A DNA stretch of 16,212 nt from Omnitrophica WOR_2 bacterium RBG_13_41_10. GTDB taxonomy: Bacteria; Omnitrophota; Gorgyraeia; Gygaellales; Profunditerraquicolaceae. Positions 8,885 to 15,694 of this stretch are shown piece after piece. The DNA lies in the NCBI GenBank assembly GCA_001805465.1, contig MHGH01000016.1:53328-69539 (forward strand), written 5' to 3'. Both the position numbers and the translations under genes were made by a program. The notes under the pieces are model-generated. The model saw only the letters and a list, made by a program, of their open reading frames with translations. It did not search any database and was not told where the DNA came from. Every line of letters starts with the position of its first letter. Positions within the stretch are counted from its first letter, which is position 1.

Positions 8885-8932
8885 AGTATTTTATCCACTA
8901 GAATTTATATATTCTTCAATAATAACTAATAA

Positions 8933-9625
8933 TTAACTAACTTTTTTACAAACAGCAAGAAGTCTTTTTACGTTTGAATTATCTTCTTTAACTGAAAAGA
9001 AATTATATTTTATATTTTGGTTAAGATTTAAGATAACTCTTTTTAGTCTACCTTCAGTAAAATAATGATTGTGTTCTCTTTCCTGGTAAGGAAGCAAACA
9101 ATTATCTGGCACAGATATAAAACAAAGGCCACCTATTTCAGCGACTCTAAATAATTCGCGCATTGTTTTTAAAGGGTTAGTTACATGCTCTAATAATTCT
9201 GTTGCAACTACGACGTCGAAAGAATTGGACTCTAAAGGAATCGGAGGAATTTTGGCAGCAAGACCATCAATTTCTTTGGACTTTATAAAGTCTATAGCTC
9301 TTTTTGAAATATCAATACCAAATACACTACATTTTTTTTCTGTTTTTGCTCTTTGTAAAAATACCCCAATTCCACAACCTACATCTAATAATTTAGAATT
9401 TACTGGTAATAAAGCAAGAATTTGACTATAAAGATTGTCCAGTCTTCTTTTTTTATATGAATTATTATTAATCTCATTACTCCAAACATTGTCCCAATAT
9501 TTTTTTGTATTAATATTAAAAATAAGATACCTGTAATTAGATAGTCTATTAAGCATTATTTTTATTTTCCACGGAATACAGTGTTGCTTAAATACAAAAT
9601 CATTAATAGAGCCTTTTTTTAACAT
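8933..9625 (-). CDS. SAM-dependent methyltransferase next to Wzt (possible chain terminator)
   Basis: This 230-residue class I methyltransferase has SAM-binding motif I at residues 79-87 (LLDVGCGIG), the strand-2 acid in FGIDIS, a motif IV region FDVVVATELLEHV and a later GGLCFISVPD stretch. The ELLEHV signature is typical of the UbiE/COQ5-like methyltransferase group often seen in glycan clusters. About 78 residues precede the domain and include a YWDNVW segment. It starts five bases after the stop of the ABC ATPase gene. In known ABC-dependent O-antigens (E. coli O8 and O9a) a methyltransferase caps the chain and the Wzt C-terminal domain recognises the cap, so this gene is a candidate for that role. 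That assignment rests on position and family only. Confidence 0.87.
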   Translation of the reverse strand: MLKKGSINDFVFKQHCIPWKIKIMLNRLSNYRYLIFNINTKKYWDNVWSNEINNNSYKKRRLDNLYSQILALLPVNSKLLDVGCGIGVFLQRAKTEKKCSVFGIDISKRAIDFIKSKEIDGLAAKIPPIPLESNSFDVVVATELLEHVTNPLKTMRELFRVAEIGGLCFISVPDNCLLPYQEREHNHYFTEGRLKRVILNLNQNIKYNFFSVKEDNSNVKRLLAVCKKVS

Positions 9626-9630
9626 TTTAT

Positions 9631-10887
9631 TTAGGATTCAAATTTAATTTTCCACGATATGAATGGTAAAAATACCGCTCTGGGTAAATTATTAATTCTA
9701 TTATTTTCAATCCTTAAAATATCTTTTTTTCTTACCGCGTATTGATGAATCATATCTTTATCCCAGATAGAAACATTAGTAAGATAAATTCCGGGTGCTA
9801 AATTTATTTGCCTTAAATCTATGCCTATCGAGCCTTTACCTTCTATAGCCGGCATAGAAAGATTTTCATCCTTAGTATTTGAAGAACAACAAAGCAGACC
9901 ATCTGCGCGAATTATATCCAGACTAAATACGGGATTATCTATTTTTTCCTTAGCTTCGTAGTCTATTGTAAGAGATATTGATTCACCGACATTAAAATTT
10001 TCTTTATGTTTATATTTACCATCATATATTAATACCTTCAAAATCTTAACGGAACTTTCTGCATTAATCTTAACTTCATATATGGGTTCAGAAGAAGCTA
10101 GTTTCTTTTTTAATTCCTCCTCCTCTTTTTTATAAACTATATTTTGGTAATACGGTATTACTTCTTCAGGAACGCCGACTTTTATGATTTCTCCTTTGTT
10201 AAGTAGAGCTACTCTTTTACACATATTTTGAATCAAGAAAAGATTATGAGAAACAAGAATAATTGTTGCGCCTGAGTTAAGTAACTCTCTCATCTTTTTC
10301 GTACATTTTGCCTGAAACGCCATATCTCCAACTGCCAAAACTTCATCCACTAATAAAATATCGGGGTTCATATGGGCTGCGACAGAAAACCCTAATCTTG
10401 CGTGCATTCCAGAAGAATACCTTTTTACCGGCGTATCAATGAATTCACTAAGGCCAGAGAACTCAACTATATCATTAAATTTATTATCTATTTCTTTCTT
10501 GCTCATTCCAAGGATTGTTCCGTTGAGATATACATTTTCTCTGCCAGTTAGTTCATCATGAAAACCAGCAGTGACTTCAATTAAGGCCGAAAGTCTGCCA
10601 TTAATTTCCATGTTTCCTTTAGTAGGAGACATAATGCCGGATAGTAATTTTAAAATGGTACTCTTTCCTGCTCCATTAGGGCCGATTATCCCCAATACAT
10701 CTCCTTTTTTTACCTCAAAGCTAACATTCTTCAGAGCCCAAAAATCCATATTATTCTTTAGAGTGCCACTAAACCCATTCTTTGCTTTTAGATTATGGAA
10801 AAAATTAGGGATTGCATCCCGTAAGGAATTAAGCTTTTCTCCTTTTCTAAATTTTTTCCAGACGTTGGTAAATTCAATTATATTCAT
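9631..10887 (-). CDS. wzt: ABC transporter ATPase with Wzt-type carbohydrate-binding domain
   Basis: This is the ATP-hydrolysing subunit of a polysaccharide exporter that moves undecaprenyl-linked glycan across the inner membrane. Visible motifs are Walker A GPNGAGKST (69-77), the family-typical region GFHDELTGRENV (108-119), the signature YSSGM (157-161), Walker B ILLVDE (177-182) and the switch histidine H214. After a charged linker rich in Glu and Lys (about 240-265) comes a C-terminal region of about 150 residues with alternating strands, in the position of the Wzt carbohydrate-binding beta-sandwich; the total of 418 is close to E. coli O9a Wzt. Such a domain is found in exporters that recognise a modified chain end. 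The permease gene lies immediately upstream with a five-base gap and a methyltransferase gene immediately downstream. Confidence 0.93.
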   Translation of the reverse strand: MNIIEFTNVWKKFRKGEKLNSLRDAIPNFFHNLKAKNGFSGTLKNNMDFWALKNVSFEVKKGDVLGIIGPNGAGKSTILKLLSGIMSPTKGNMEINGRLSALIEVTAGFHDELTGRENVYLNGTILGMSKKEIDNKFNDIVEFSGLSEFIDTPVKRYSSGMHARLGFSVAAHMNPDILLVDEVLAVGDMAFQAKCTKKMRELLNSGATIILVSHNLFLIQNMCKRVALLNKGEIIKVGVPEEVIPYYQNIVYKKEEEELKKKLASSEPIYEVKINAESSVKILKVLIYDGKYKHKENFNVGESISLTIDYEAKEKIDNPVFSLDIIRADGLLCCSSNTKDENLSMPAIEGKGSIGIDLRQINLAPGIYLTNVSIWDKDMIHQYAVRKKDILRIENNRINNLPRAVFLPFISWKIKFES

Positions 10888-10892
10888 ATTAA

Positions 10893-11669
10893 TTATATAT
10901 TTTCCGCAAAGAGCGGTTCGCTTTTATGAAAAATTTTTATGCCTAACATAAAGAAAAGAATGGAACTAATACCAGCGTAGCAAAACCAAAAAATATCCGG
11001 CATTTTATGTAAAACAACAACGGCATTTACTGACTCCAATATGCTTCCGATAGGGTTCAATAACACAAAGGTTTCCCACTTGCCAAACATACTGGCATCG
11101 AAAAAAACAGGCGTAAAAAATATGCCAAACATCAGTATGATTTCCACAACATACTTTACATCCCGGAAAAAGAGGTTGGCAGAAGATAAAATTAAACCTA
11201 GGCCGGTAGTAAAAAGAATCAAAAATATAATAACGACGGGAACTAAAAAAAGGTAAACACTAACACCAATATGCATAAAGGCAAGAAAAACTGATAAAGT
11301 AATGCAGGCGATAAGAAAATCAAAGAGACTGGCAAGAATACAGGAAAAAGTCAGGACTTCTCTAGGAAAGTATATTTTAGTAACTAAACTTTTATTTCCT
11401 ACAAGACTCTGGACTGAAAACTTGATGGCGTTAATAAAGAATGTCCATGGTAAAACTTTAACGGATATTGAGACAACGCCGGCTAAATCCATAGGCTTAT
11501 CTGAAACAATGGAAATTGCTTTTTTGACTATGACTCCTGCCATAACAGCCATAATCGGCATAAAGATAGCCCAAATAAAGCCCATTGCTGCCTGTTTATA
11601 CCTTACTCTTATATCTCTTAGAGTAAGCATAAATAAAAGGTCGCGGTATTTTAAAATCTCTTTAAACAT
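10893..11669 (-). CDS. wzm: ABC-2 type polysaccharide export permease
   Basis: This 258-residue integral membrane protein forms the channel of the polysaccharide exporter. The N-terminal cytoplasmic helix carries LTLRDIRVRYKQAAMGFIWA (residues 16-35), the pattern that precedes the first transmembrane helix of Wzm/KpsM/TagG permeases. Hydrophobic segments at about 28-49, 104-130, 138-160, 173-195 and 228-248 fit the ABC2_membrane family. A strong AGGAG five bases before the ATG overlaps the TAG stop of the upstream fusion gene. It is translated just before its partner ATPase. Absence of Wzx and Wzy in the window agrees with this export route. Confidence 0.93.
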   Translation of the reverse strand: MFKEILKYRDLLFMLTLRDIRVRYKQAAMGFIWAIFMPIMAVMAGVIVKKAISIVSDKPMDLAGVVSISVKVLPWTFFINAIKFSVQSLVGNKSLVTKIYFPREVLTFSCILASLFDFLIACITLSVFLAFMHIGVSVYLFLVPVVIIFLILFTTGLGLILSSANLFFRDVKYVVEIILMFGIFFTPVFFDASMFGKWETFVLLNPIGSILESVNAVVVLHKMPDIFWFCYAGISSILFFMLGIKIFHKSEPLFAENI

Positions 11670-11674
11670 CTTTT

Positions 11675-11679
11675 CTCCT
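11675..11679 (-). promoter_or_regulatory. Strong Shine-Dalgarno for the permease gene
   Basis: Minus-strand AGGAG lies five bases before the ATG at 11669. It shares bases with the TAG stop (11680-11678) of the cupin-GT2 gene, indicating coupling of the fusion gene to the exporter genes. Confidence 0.7.
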
Positions 11680-13000
11680 AATCTATTGCAGCAACTCTAA
11701 ATAAAATAGTATAAAGAAATAAGTAAAATTTTTCAAAATTTGCTAATGGCCAGTAAACTATTGATTTCCAAAAAGCTTCTTTGGCTTTCCTAAATTGTTT
11801 CTTTGTAAAAAGAGCACAACCAAGGCGAAAATAAAAATTGGCCATCCTTTTCCTTAACTTTAGGCCTAATATTTCTTTTAAACGCGGTGAGCGAGAAATT
11901 GCTCTATCAACACACTGGATAAATCCTTGACACATCCCCTGTGAATTCCTTGAAATGCTTCCTTCCCGTAATCTGTATTTAGCTAAAGGGATATTTATCA
12001 AACCAATTTTATATTCTCTGGATATTCTTAACCACATGTCGTAATCATAAGTTAAAGAAATTTCCGGATCAAATAATCCAATTTTTTCAAAGCATTCTTT
12101 TCTTACAACCATTGTTAATTGCTGTATGAAGTTTTTAAGGCATAATTTATCCAAGATCTGACCAGAATAAGCTTTATGAGTCTGCAAAACGGTTTTGGGG
12201 AGATTGCCCTTATTATCAAATAAATACGTATCGCTATATACTGCGCCATAATCCGGATTTTGCTCTAAAAAGTTTACTTGCAATCTCAATTTATCCGGGA
12301 ACCAAAGGTCATCTGCGTCTATAAAAGCGATATATTTACCCCTAGATAATTCTATTCCTTTATTTAGAGTTGCACATTCACCTTCATTTTCCTTATAAAA
12401 ATATCTAATTTTTCCATTATACTTTGATAAAACTTCTTGCGTATTATCAGTAGAGCCATCATCTATAACAAGAATTTCATAATCTGTATAAGTCTGGGCC
12501 AATACGCTATCAATAGTCTCACAAATATAATGGGCTAAATTATAAGTCGTTATTATTACGCTAACTTTCGGGCCTTCCGTTTTTTCAAGGCCAAATAAGT
12601 CATATTTATATCTATCGGGGAACTGGTTATTAAACATTTTGTTATCGTGCGCCAAAAGAATAGCTGTCGATGAAATACTTCTAAATCCATGTGCCACTTT
12701 TGCCTTAATTCTTAATCTTTGCGGTTCTTCTTTATTAGCATCGATTGTAAATGAACGAAATTCACCTGTTTCGATATCTTTTAATCTTACTTCTACTACT
12801 CCATCTATAATCAAAAACCACTCCTCTGTTTGAAGATGAAAGTGATTGCCTCTAATTACCCCTTGCTTATTAAAGTTAACGACATAAATTTGGCCAAAAG
12901 GCATGCTACATATATCCAGTTCGTTCTTTTTTAAAAATTCAATTAAAAAACCACTTTCATTAGTAATTTTCTTTAAATAATCAACCTGGATTCTCAGCAT
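11678..13000 (-). CDS. Fusion of RmlC/CapF-like cupin and family 2 glycosyltransferase
   Basis: This is one uninterrupted 440-codon frame with two domains. Residues about 1-138 are a cupin resembling dTDP-sugar 3,5-epimerase/ketoisomerase-type proteins and the C-terminal domain of CapF: IRGNHFH holds H53 and H55, followed by E59/E60 and the distal H104, the usual cupin metal set; a FNNQFPDRYKYDL stretch ends the domain. Residues 144-440 are a GT-A glycosyltransferase with PKVSVIITTYN, DDGSTDNT (180-187) and DxD D228-A-D230. The GT2 part is paralogous to the gene at 6691-7629, and its PKVSVII aligns with residue 2 onward of that protein, so the join lies exactly at the former start codon. The cupin may epimerise or isomerise a keto-sugar whose product is used by the attached transferase. 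GAGGA seven bases upstream supports the start. Confidence 0.88.
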   Translation of the reverse strand: MLRIQVDYLKKITNESGFLIEFLKKNELDICSMPFGQIYVVNFNKQGVIRGNHFHLQTEEWFLIIDGVVEVRLKDIETGEFRSFTIDANKEEPQRLRIKAKVAHGFRSISSTAILLAHDNKMFNNQFPDRYKYDLFGLEKTEGPKVSVIITTYNLAHYICETIDSVLAQTYTDYEILVIDDGSTDNTQEVLSKYNGKIRYFYKENEGECATLNKGIELSRGKYIAFIDADDLWFPDKLRLQVNFLEQNPDYGAVYSDTYLFDNKGNLPKTVLQTHKAYSGQILDKLCLKNFIQQLTMVVRKECFEKIGLFDPEISLTYDYDMWLRISREYKIGLINIPLAKYRLREGSISRNSQGMCQGFIQCVDRAISRSPRLKEILGLKLRKRMANFYFRLGCALFTKKQFRKAKEAFWKSIVYWPLANFEKFYLFLYTILFRVAAID

Positions 13001-13897
13001 CTATTTATCCTCAATTAACGCAGTCTCTCTCGAAGGATGGTATATACGACCGTATTCTCCGTAACCTACTCCAAGGTTTAACAATTTTCTGAGATCTGTC
13101 GGTAACATTACTTTGCGTCCATTAGCTTCTGCCAAGTTATGGATACGGCAAAGTAGGTCAGTATTTTTGGCAAATTTAGTTCGTTCGTTATCAAACCATA
13201 TATTATCCTCTAGCCCCACTCTTACCCCGCCACCTGAAGCGATAGCCAATGAATTCATCATTAATTGAGCATTACCAATACCTGCAAGACTCCAATAAGA
13301 GTTATTAGGTAAATCACGAATCATAATTCCTGCGTGTAGTAAGTCTGCTTGGGCACAGGCGATATTTCCAAGCAAGAGATTAAAATAATGTGGGGGTTCT
13401 AATAAACCCTTATTTTCTAAGTACTTTGCATAGTTAATCATCCCTGCATCAAAGGCCTCTAATTCCGGCAGGATTCCGCGTAACTTCATATCATTGGCTA
13501 AGGCCTGAATCATATCTGGAGAATTAATGCTAGTAACGTGGTTAAAATTAAGAGAACTAAGCGTAAGACTACCCATATCTGGTTTTAAATCGCCTTCGAG
13601 TTGCAGGGGCTCAGCGCGTTGTTCGAATTCATTGAAAGTTCTACCACTTAACGAAACACAAATAATCAAATCTTTAGAGAAGGAACGTATGCCTACGATA
13701 ATCTCGCCATAAATCTTTGCCTTGTAAGTAGGACTCCCTGTAGATTCGTCACGTGCATGTAAATGAACCATAGTTATTCCAATCTCTACAGCTTGTCGAA
13801 CATCCTCTATAATTTCTTCAGGTGTAATAGGAACATAAGGTGTCATCTCTTTAGTGGGAATCATTCCTGTGGGCGTAAAATTAACGATTAGGTCCAT
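13001..13897 (-). CDS. BKACE family (DUF849) beta-keto acid cleavage enzyme
   Basis: Members of this zinc-dependent TIM-barrel family condense a beta-keto acid with acetyl-CoA and release acetoacetate and a new acyl-CoA; the prototype is 3-keto-5-aminohexanoate cleavage enzyme (Kce). Counting from the ATG at 13897, the protein has 298 residues, with H45-L-H47 in VHLHARDE and E230 in RVGLED as zinc ligands, plus R226, D231 and S82. R226, E230, D231 and S82 fall at the same numbers as reported for Kce. An in-frame ATG at 13939 would add 14 residues, but the one at 13897 has GAGG nine bases upstream and gives the family-typical N-terminus (MDLIVNFTPTG). It overlaps the end of the acyltransferase gene by 17 bases. 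Kce's Glu14, which contacts the substrate amine, appears replaced by Ile13 or Met12, so the substrate is probably not the lysine-degradation intermediate. A role in making an acyl-CoA donor for glycan decoration is inferred from context. Confidence 0.88.
   Translation of the reverse strand: MDLIVNFTPTGMIPTKEMTPYVPITPEEIIEDVRQAVEIGITMVHLHARDESTGSPTYKAKIYGEIIVGIRSFSKDLIICVSLSGRTFNEFEQRAEPLQLEGDLKPDMGSLTLSSLNFNHVTSINSPDMIQALANDMKLRGILPELEAFDAGMINYAKYLENKGLLEPPHYFNLLLGNIACAQADLLHAGIMIRDLPNNSYWSLAGIGNAQLMMNSLAIASGGGVRVGLEDNIWFDNERTKFAKNTDLLCRIHNLAEANGRKVMLPTDLRKLLNLGVGYGEYGRIYHPSRETALIEDK
13008..13012 (-). promoter_or_regulatory. Shine-Dalgarno for the cupin-GT2 fusion gene
   Basis: Minus-strand GAGGA lies seven bases before the ATG at 13000, inside the last codons of the BKACE gene, whose TAG stop (13003-13001) directly abuts that ATG. 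Confidence 0.65.
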
Positions 13898-14591
13898 AGC
13901 ATTTAACCTCATTTTCTTTTTGATTAAAACTATTGCCATCTCCTATTTCTTTTATCAGGCGAGCAGGTACGCCGGCCACGAAACAATTATCCGGAACATC
14001 ACGATTGACTACTGCGCCACCGCCTACAACCACATCTTTTCCAATGGTAACGCCCATAGTTATTAACGCTCCTGCCTTGATTCCTGAACCTTCTTTAATT
14101 AAAACCTCTTTAGTGCCGCAGGTATGAGCTAACTGTGCTTTCAAGAAAGAATTATAATTATAATCATTGTGAGTCATGATTATGACGCCGGGACCCAAAC
14201 TTACGCCTTTTTCTAATGTAATACGGCAGGTTAAATCTAAAAAAATATTACCGTGAATAGTGCAATCATCATTTATTGTTAGATTAGAATATTTCCTTGT
14301 TCCGAGTAAAGTAATGGGTGGGAATATAAGAATTCTATTTTTACCAATATGTGCCCCAAAGGCTTTTAAAATAGCTTTATTAGTCTTTGAAGTGAAAGTA
14401 AGTATTTGGGGAGGACCTATAAGCTTAAATATAAAAATTAAGATATTTTTTTTAAATGTAGATAACACTTTTTTGCGAAACTCATGTTGTTTTTCTACCA
14501 ATACTTCTACCAATACAATGAAGCCTACCTTAATTAATTGAGCTATCCCTTTTTCCCTTTTATATCTTATAATTTTCGATACTAATTTCAT
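13881..14591 (-). CDS. Left-handed beta-helix (hexapeptide repeat) acyltransferase
   Basis: This 236-residue protein is an acyl-CoA-dependent O- or N-acyltransferase of the WcaF/maltose-acetyltransferase type. Hexapeptide-like repeats run from about residue 80 to 200 (AHIGKNRILIF, LTINDDCTIHG, ITLEKGVSLGPGV, IKEGSGIKAGA, VTIGKDVVVGGGA). The likely catalytic histidine is H141 in IMTHNDYN, and the typical end VVNRDVPDNCFVAGVPARL covers 195-211. The N-terminal 60 residues are hydrophobic and basic and may associate with the membrane. It follows the nucleotide-sugar genes and overlaps the BKACE gene, so those two are probably made together: one could supply an acyl-CoA that the other uses. The usual donor in the family is acetyl-CoA. 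The leader AAAGG is distant (about 12 bases). Confidence 0.9.
   Translation of the reverse strand: MKLVSKIIRYKREKGIAQLIKVGFIVLVEVLVEKQHEFRKKVLSTFKKNILIFIFKLIGPPQILTFTSKTNKAILKAFGAHIGKNRILIFPPITLLGTRKYSNLTINDDCTIHGNIFLDLTCRITLEKGVSLGPGVIIMTHNDYNYNSFLKAQLAHTCGTKEVLIKEGSGIKAGALITMGVTIGKDVVVGGGAVVNRDVPDNCFVAGVPARLIKEIGDGNSFNQKENEVKCYGPNR
13907..13910 (-). promoter_or_regulatory. Shine-Dalgarno that decides the BKACE start
   Basis: Minus-strand GAGG lies nine bases upstream of the ATG at 13897. The longer in-frame starts at 13912 and 13939 have no comparable site, so the shorter protein is preferred. Confidence 0.55.
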
Positions 14592-14599
14592 ATTTTAGA

Positions 14600-14680
14600 T
14601 TAACCTTTCTTTTTTAAAACTTTTGCTCCGCACATCTTAAAATACACAATTACCTTCTTTAACAATTCTTTATTTCCCAT
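14600..14680 (-). CDS. Possible 26-residue ORF or remnant between rmlB and the acyltransferase
   Basis: The 93-base gap between the dehydratase and acyltransferase genes is almost filled by an ATG-to-TAA frame of 27 codons. It begins four bases after the rmlB stop and ends eight bases before the next ATG, the same tight spacing as the real genes around it. The peptide is basic with hydrophobic residues (ELLKKVIVYFK, then a CGAKVLKKKG end). Aligned without gaps to residues 2-23 of the downstream acyltransferase, it shares about 8 of 22 positions, including Lys, Ile, Tyr, Gly, Leu and a final Gly, so it may be what is left of a related gene. No good ribosome site precedes it. Function is unknown, and chance is a real alternative. 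Confidence 0.3.
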   Translation of the reverse strand: MGNKELLKKVIVYFKMCGAKVLKKKG

Positions 14681-14684
14681 TATG

Positions 14685-15680
14685 TTATTTATATACCCTC
14701 AGCCAATACTTAGTTAAATACCTAGCTTTTTGCTGCAGCCACTCTTTATTACTCTTATGCCACTCTAGCGTGTTCTTAATTCCTTCTTCAAAATTAGTTT
14801 TTTGCATCCAAGAAAGCTCGGTTTTAATTTTATCTGAATTTAGGCTATACCGCGTATCGTGTCCAAGTCGATCTTTGACAAATTCGATTAAACTTTCAGG
14901 TTTATTTAAATATGCGAGAATCGTCTTTACTACCTCAATATTTTTCCTCTCATTTCCTGAACCTATATTATAAATTTCTCCGATCCTTCCTTTCTCAAGC
15001 ACAGCAAAGATGGCACTCACACAATCAAATACATATAGCCATTCGCGAACATTTAAACCTTTTCCATAGACCGGAATTTTTTCATTTTTTAATGCTTTGT
15101 ATATAATCAAGGGGATGAATTTCTCTGGATATTGCCAGGGTCCGTAGTTATTAGATGGCCTTACGATTATCGCAGGAAAACCATATGTTCGAATGTAGGA
15201 CTGAACTAGTAAATCCGCTGCAGCTTTACTTACTGAATAAGGCGAATTGGGTTTAATGGTTGAGTATTCATAAAACTGTCCCTGCTCTATTTCGCCGTAA
15301 ACTTCATCGGTTGAGATGTAAACGAACTTATTTGCCTCATATTTTCTTGCGGCATCTAAAAGTACCTGAGTCCCGATAATGTTTGTTCTAAGAAAGGCAT
15401 CAGCCCCCAAAATACTTCTGTCAACATGGCTTTCCGCAGCAAAATGAATTACAGCAGAAGGCTTTTCTTTTTTGAAGATACCCATCATCTTTGTCTTATT
15501 ACAAATATCTGCCTTACAAAAGGCGATGCGCGATTTAACTACATCGAACCTGGCTAGGTCGCCGGCATAACTAAGATTATCAATAACTATGACTTTGTAT
15601 CCTCTTTTTACTGCTTGACGTACAAATTCGCTGCCTATAAAACCTGCGCCGCCTGTGACAATTAACTTTTTCTTGTCCAT
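14685..15680 (-). CDS. rmlB: dTDP-glucose 4,6-dehydratase (RmlB type)
   Basis: This extended short-chain dehydrogenase of 331 residues converts dTDP-glucose to dTDP-4-keto-6-deoxyglucose in the cytoplasm, the branch point for rhamnose and other 6-deoxy sugars. The NAD-binding motif GGAGFIGS is at 10-17. HFAAESHVDRS (79-89) and STDEVYGE (123-130, with T124, D125 and E126) are RmlB hallmarks, the catalytic pair is Y148-x3-K152, and PSNNYGPWQYPEKFIP and RLGHDTRYSL complete the family pattern. Length is close to normal (about 340-360), on the short side. AAGGA nine bases before the ATG overlaps the stop of the preceding reductase gene. The partner reductase just upstream should use its product. 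A UDP-glucose specificity, as in rhamnose synthases, cannot be ruled out by eye. Confidence 0.93.
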   Translation of the reverse strand: MDKKKLIVTGGAGFIGSEFVRQAVKRGYKVIVIDNLSYAGDLARFDVVKSRIAFCKADICNKTKMMGIFKKEKPSAVIHFAAESHVDRSILGADAFLRTNIIGTQVLLDAARKYEANKFVYISTDEVYGEIEQGQFYEYSTIKPNSPYSVSKAAADLLVQSYIRTYGFPAIIVRPSNNYGPWQYPEKFIPLIIYKALKNEKIPVYGKGLNVREWLYVFDCVSAIFAVLEKGRIGEIYNIGSGNERKNIEVVKTILAYLNKPESLIEFVKDRLGHDTRYSLNSDKIKTELSWMQKTNFEEGIKNTLEWHKSNKEWLQQKARYLTKYWLRVYK

Positions 15681-15689
15681 ATTTAGCTA

Positions 15690-15694
15690 TCCTT
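15690..15694 (-). promoter_or_regulatory. Shine-Dalgarno for rmlB
   Basis: Minus-strand AAGGA is nine bases before the ATG at 15680 and overlaps the TAA stop (15695-15693) of the upstream reductase gene. Confidence 0.6.

Noticed and set aside
8885..8932. 48-base gap as a possible internal promoter or terminator.
   Set aside because: No GC-rich hairpin with a T-run and no clear -35/-10 pair; the sequence is simply AT-rich.
10571..10951. Plus-strand open frame of 126 codons opposite the ABC ATPase.
   Set aside because: It is antisense to the Walker A region of a clear ATPase gene and runs into the permease gene; it has no recognisable features of its own.
13898..13939. Longer start for the BKACE gene at 13939.
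   Set aside because: The extra 14 residues have no ribosome site, lie in the overlap with the acyltransferase gene and shift the catalytic residues away from the Kce numbering.
13881..14541. Several plus-strand frames of 60-93 codons opposite the acyltransferase.
   Set aside because: These are shadows of a hexapeptide-repeat gene, where periodic codon use keeps other frames open.
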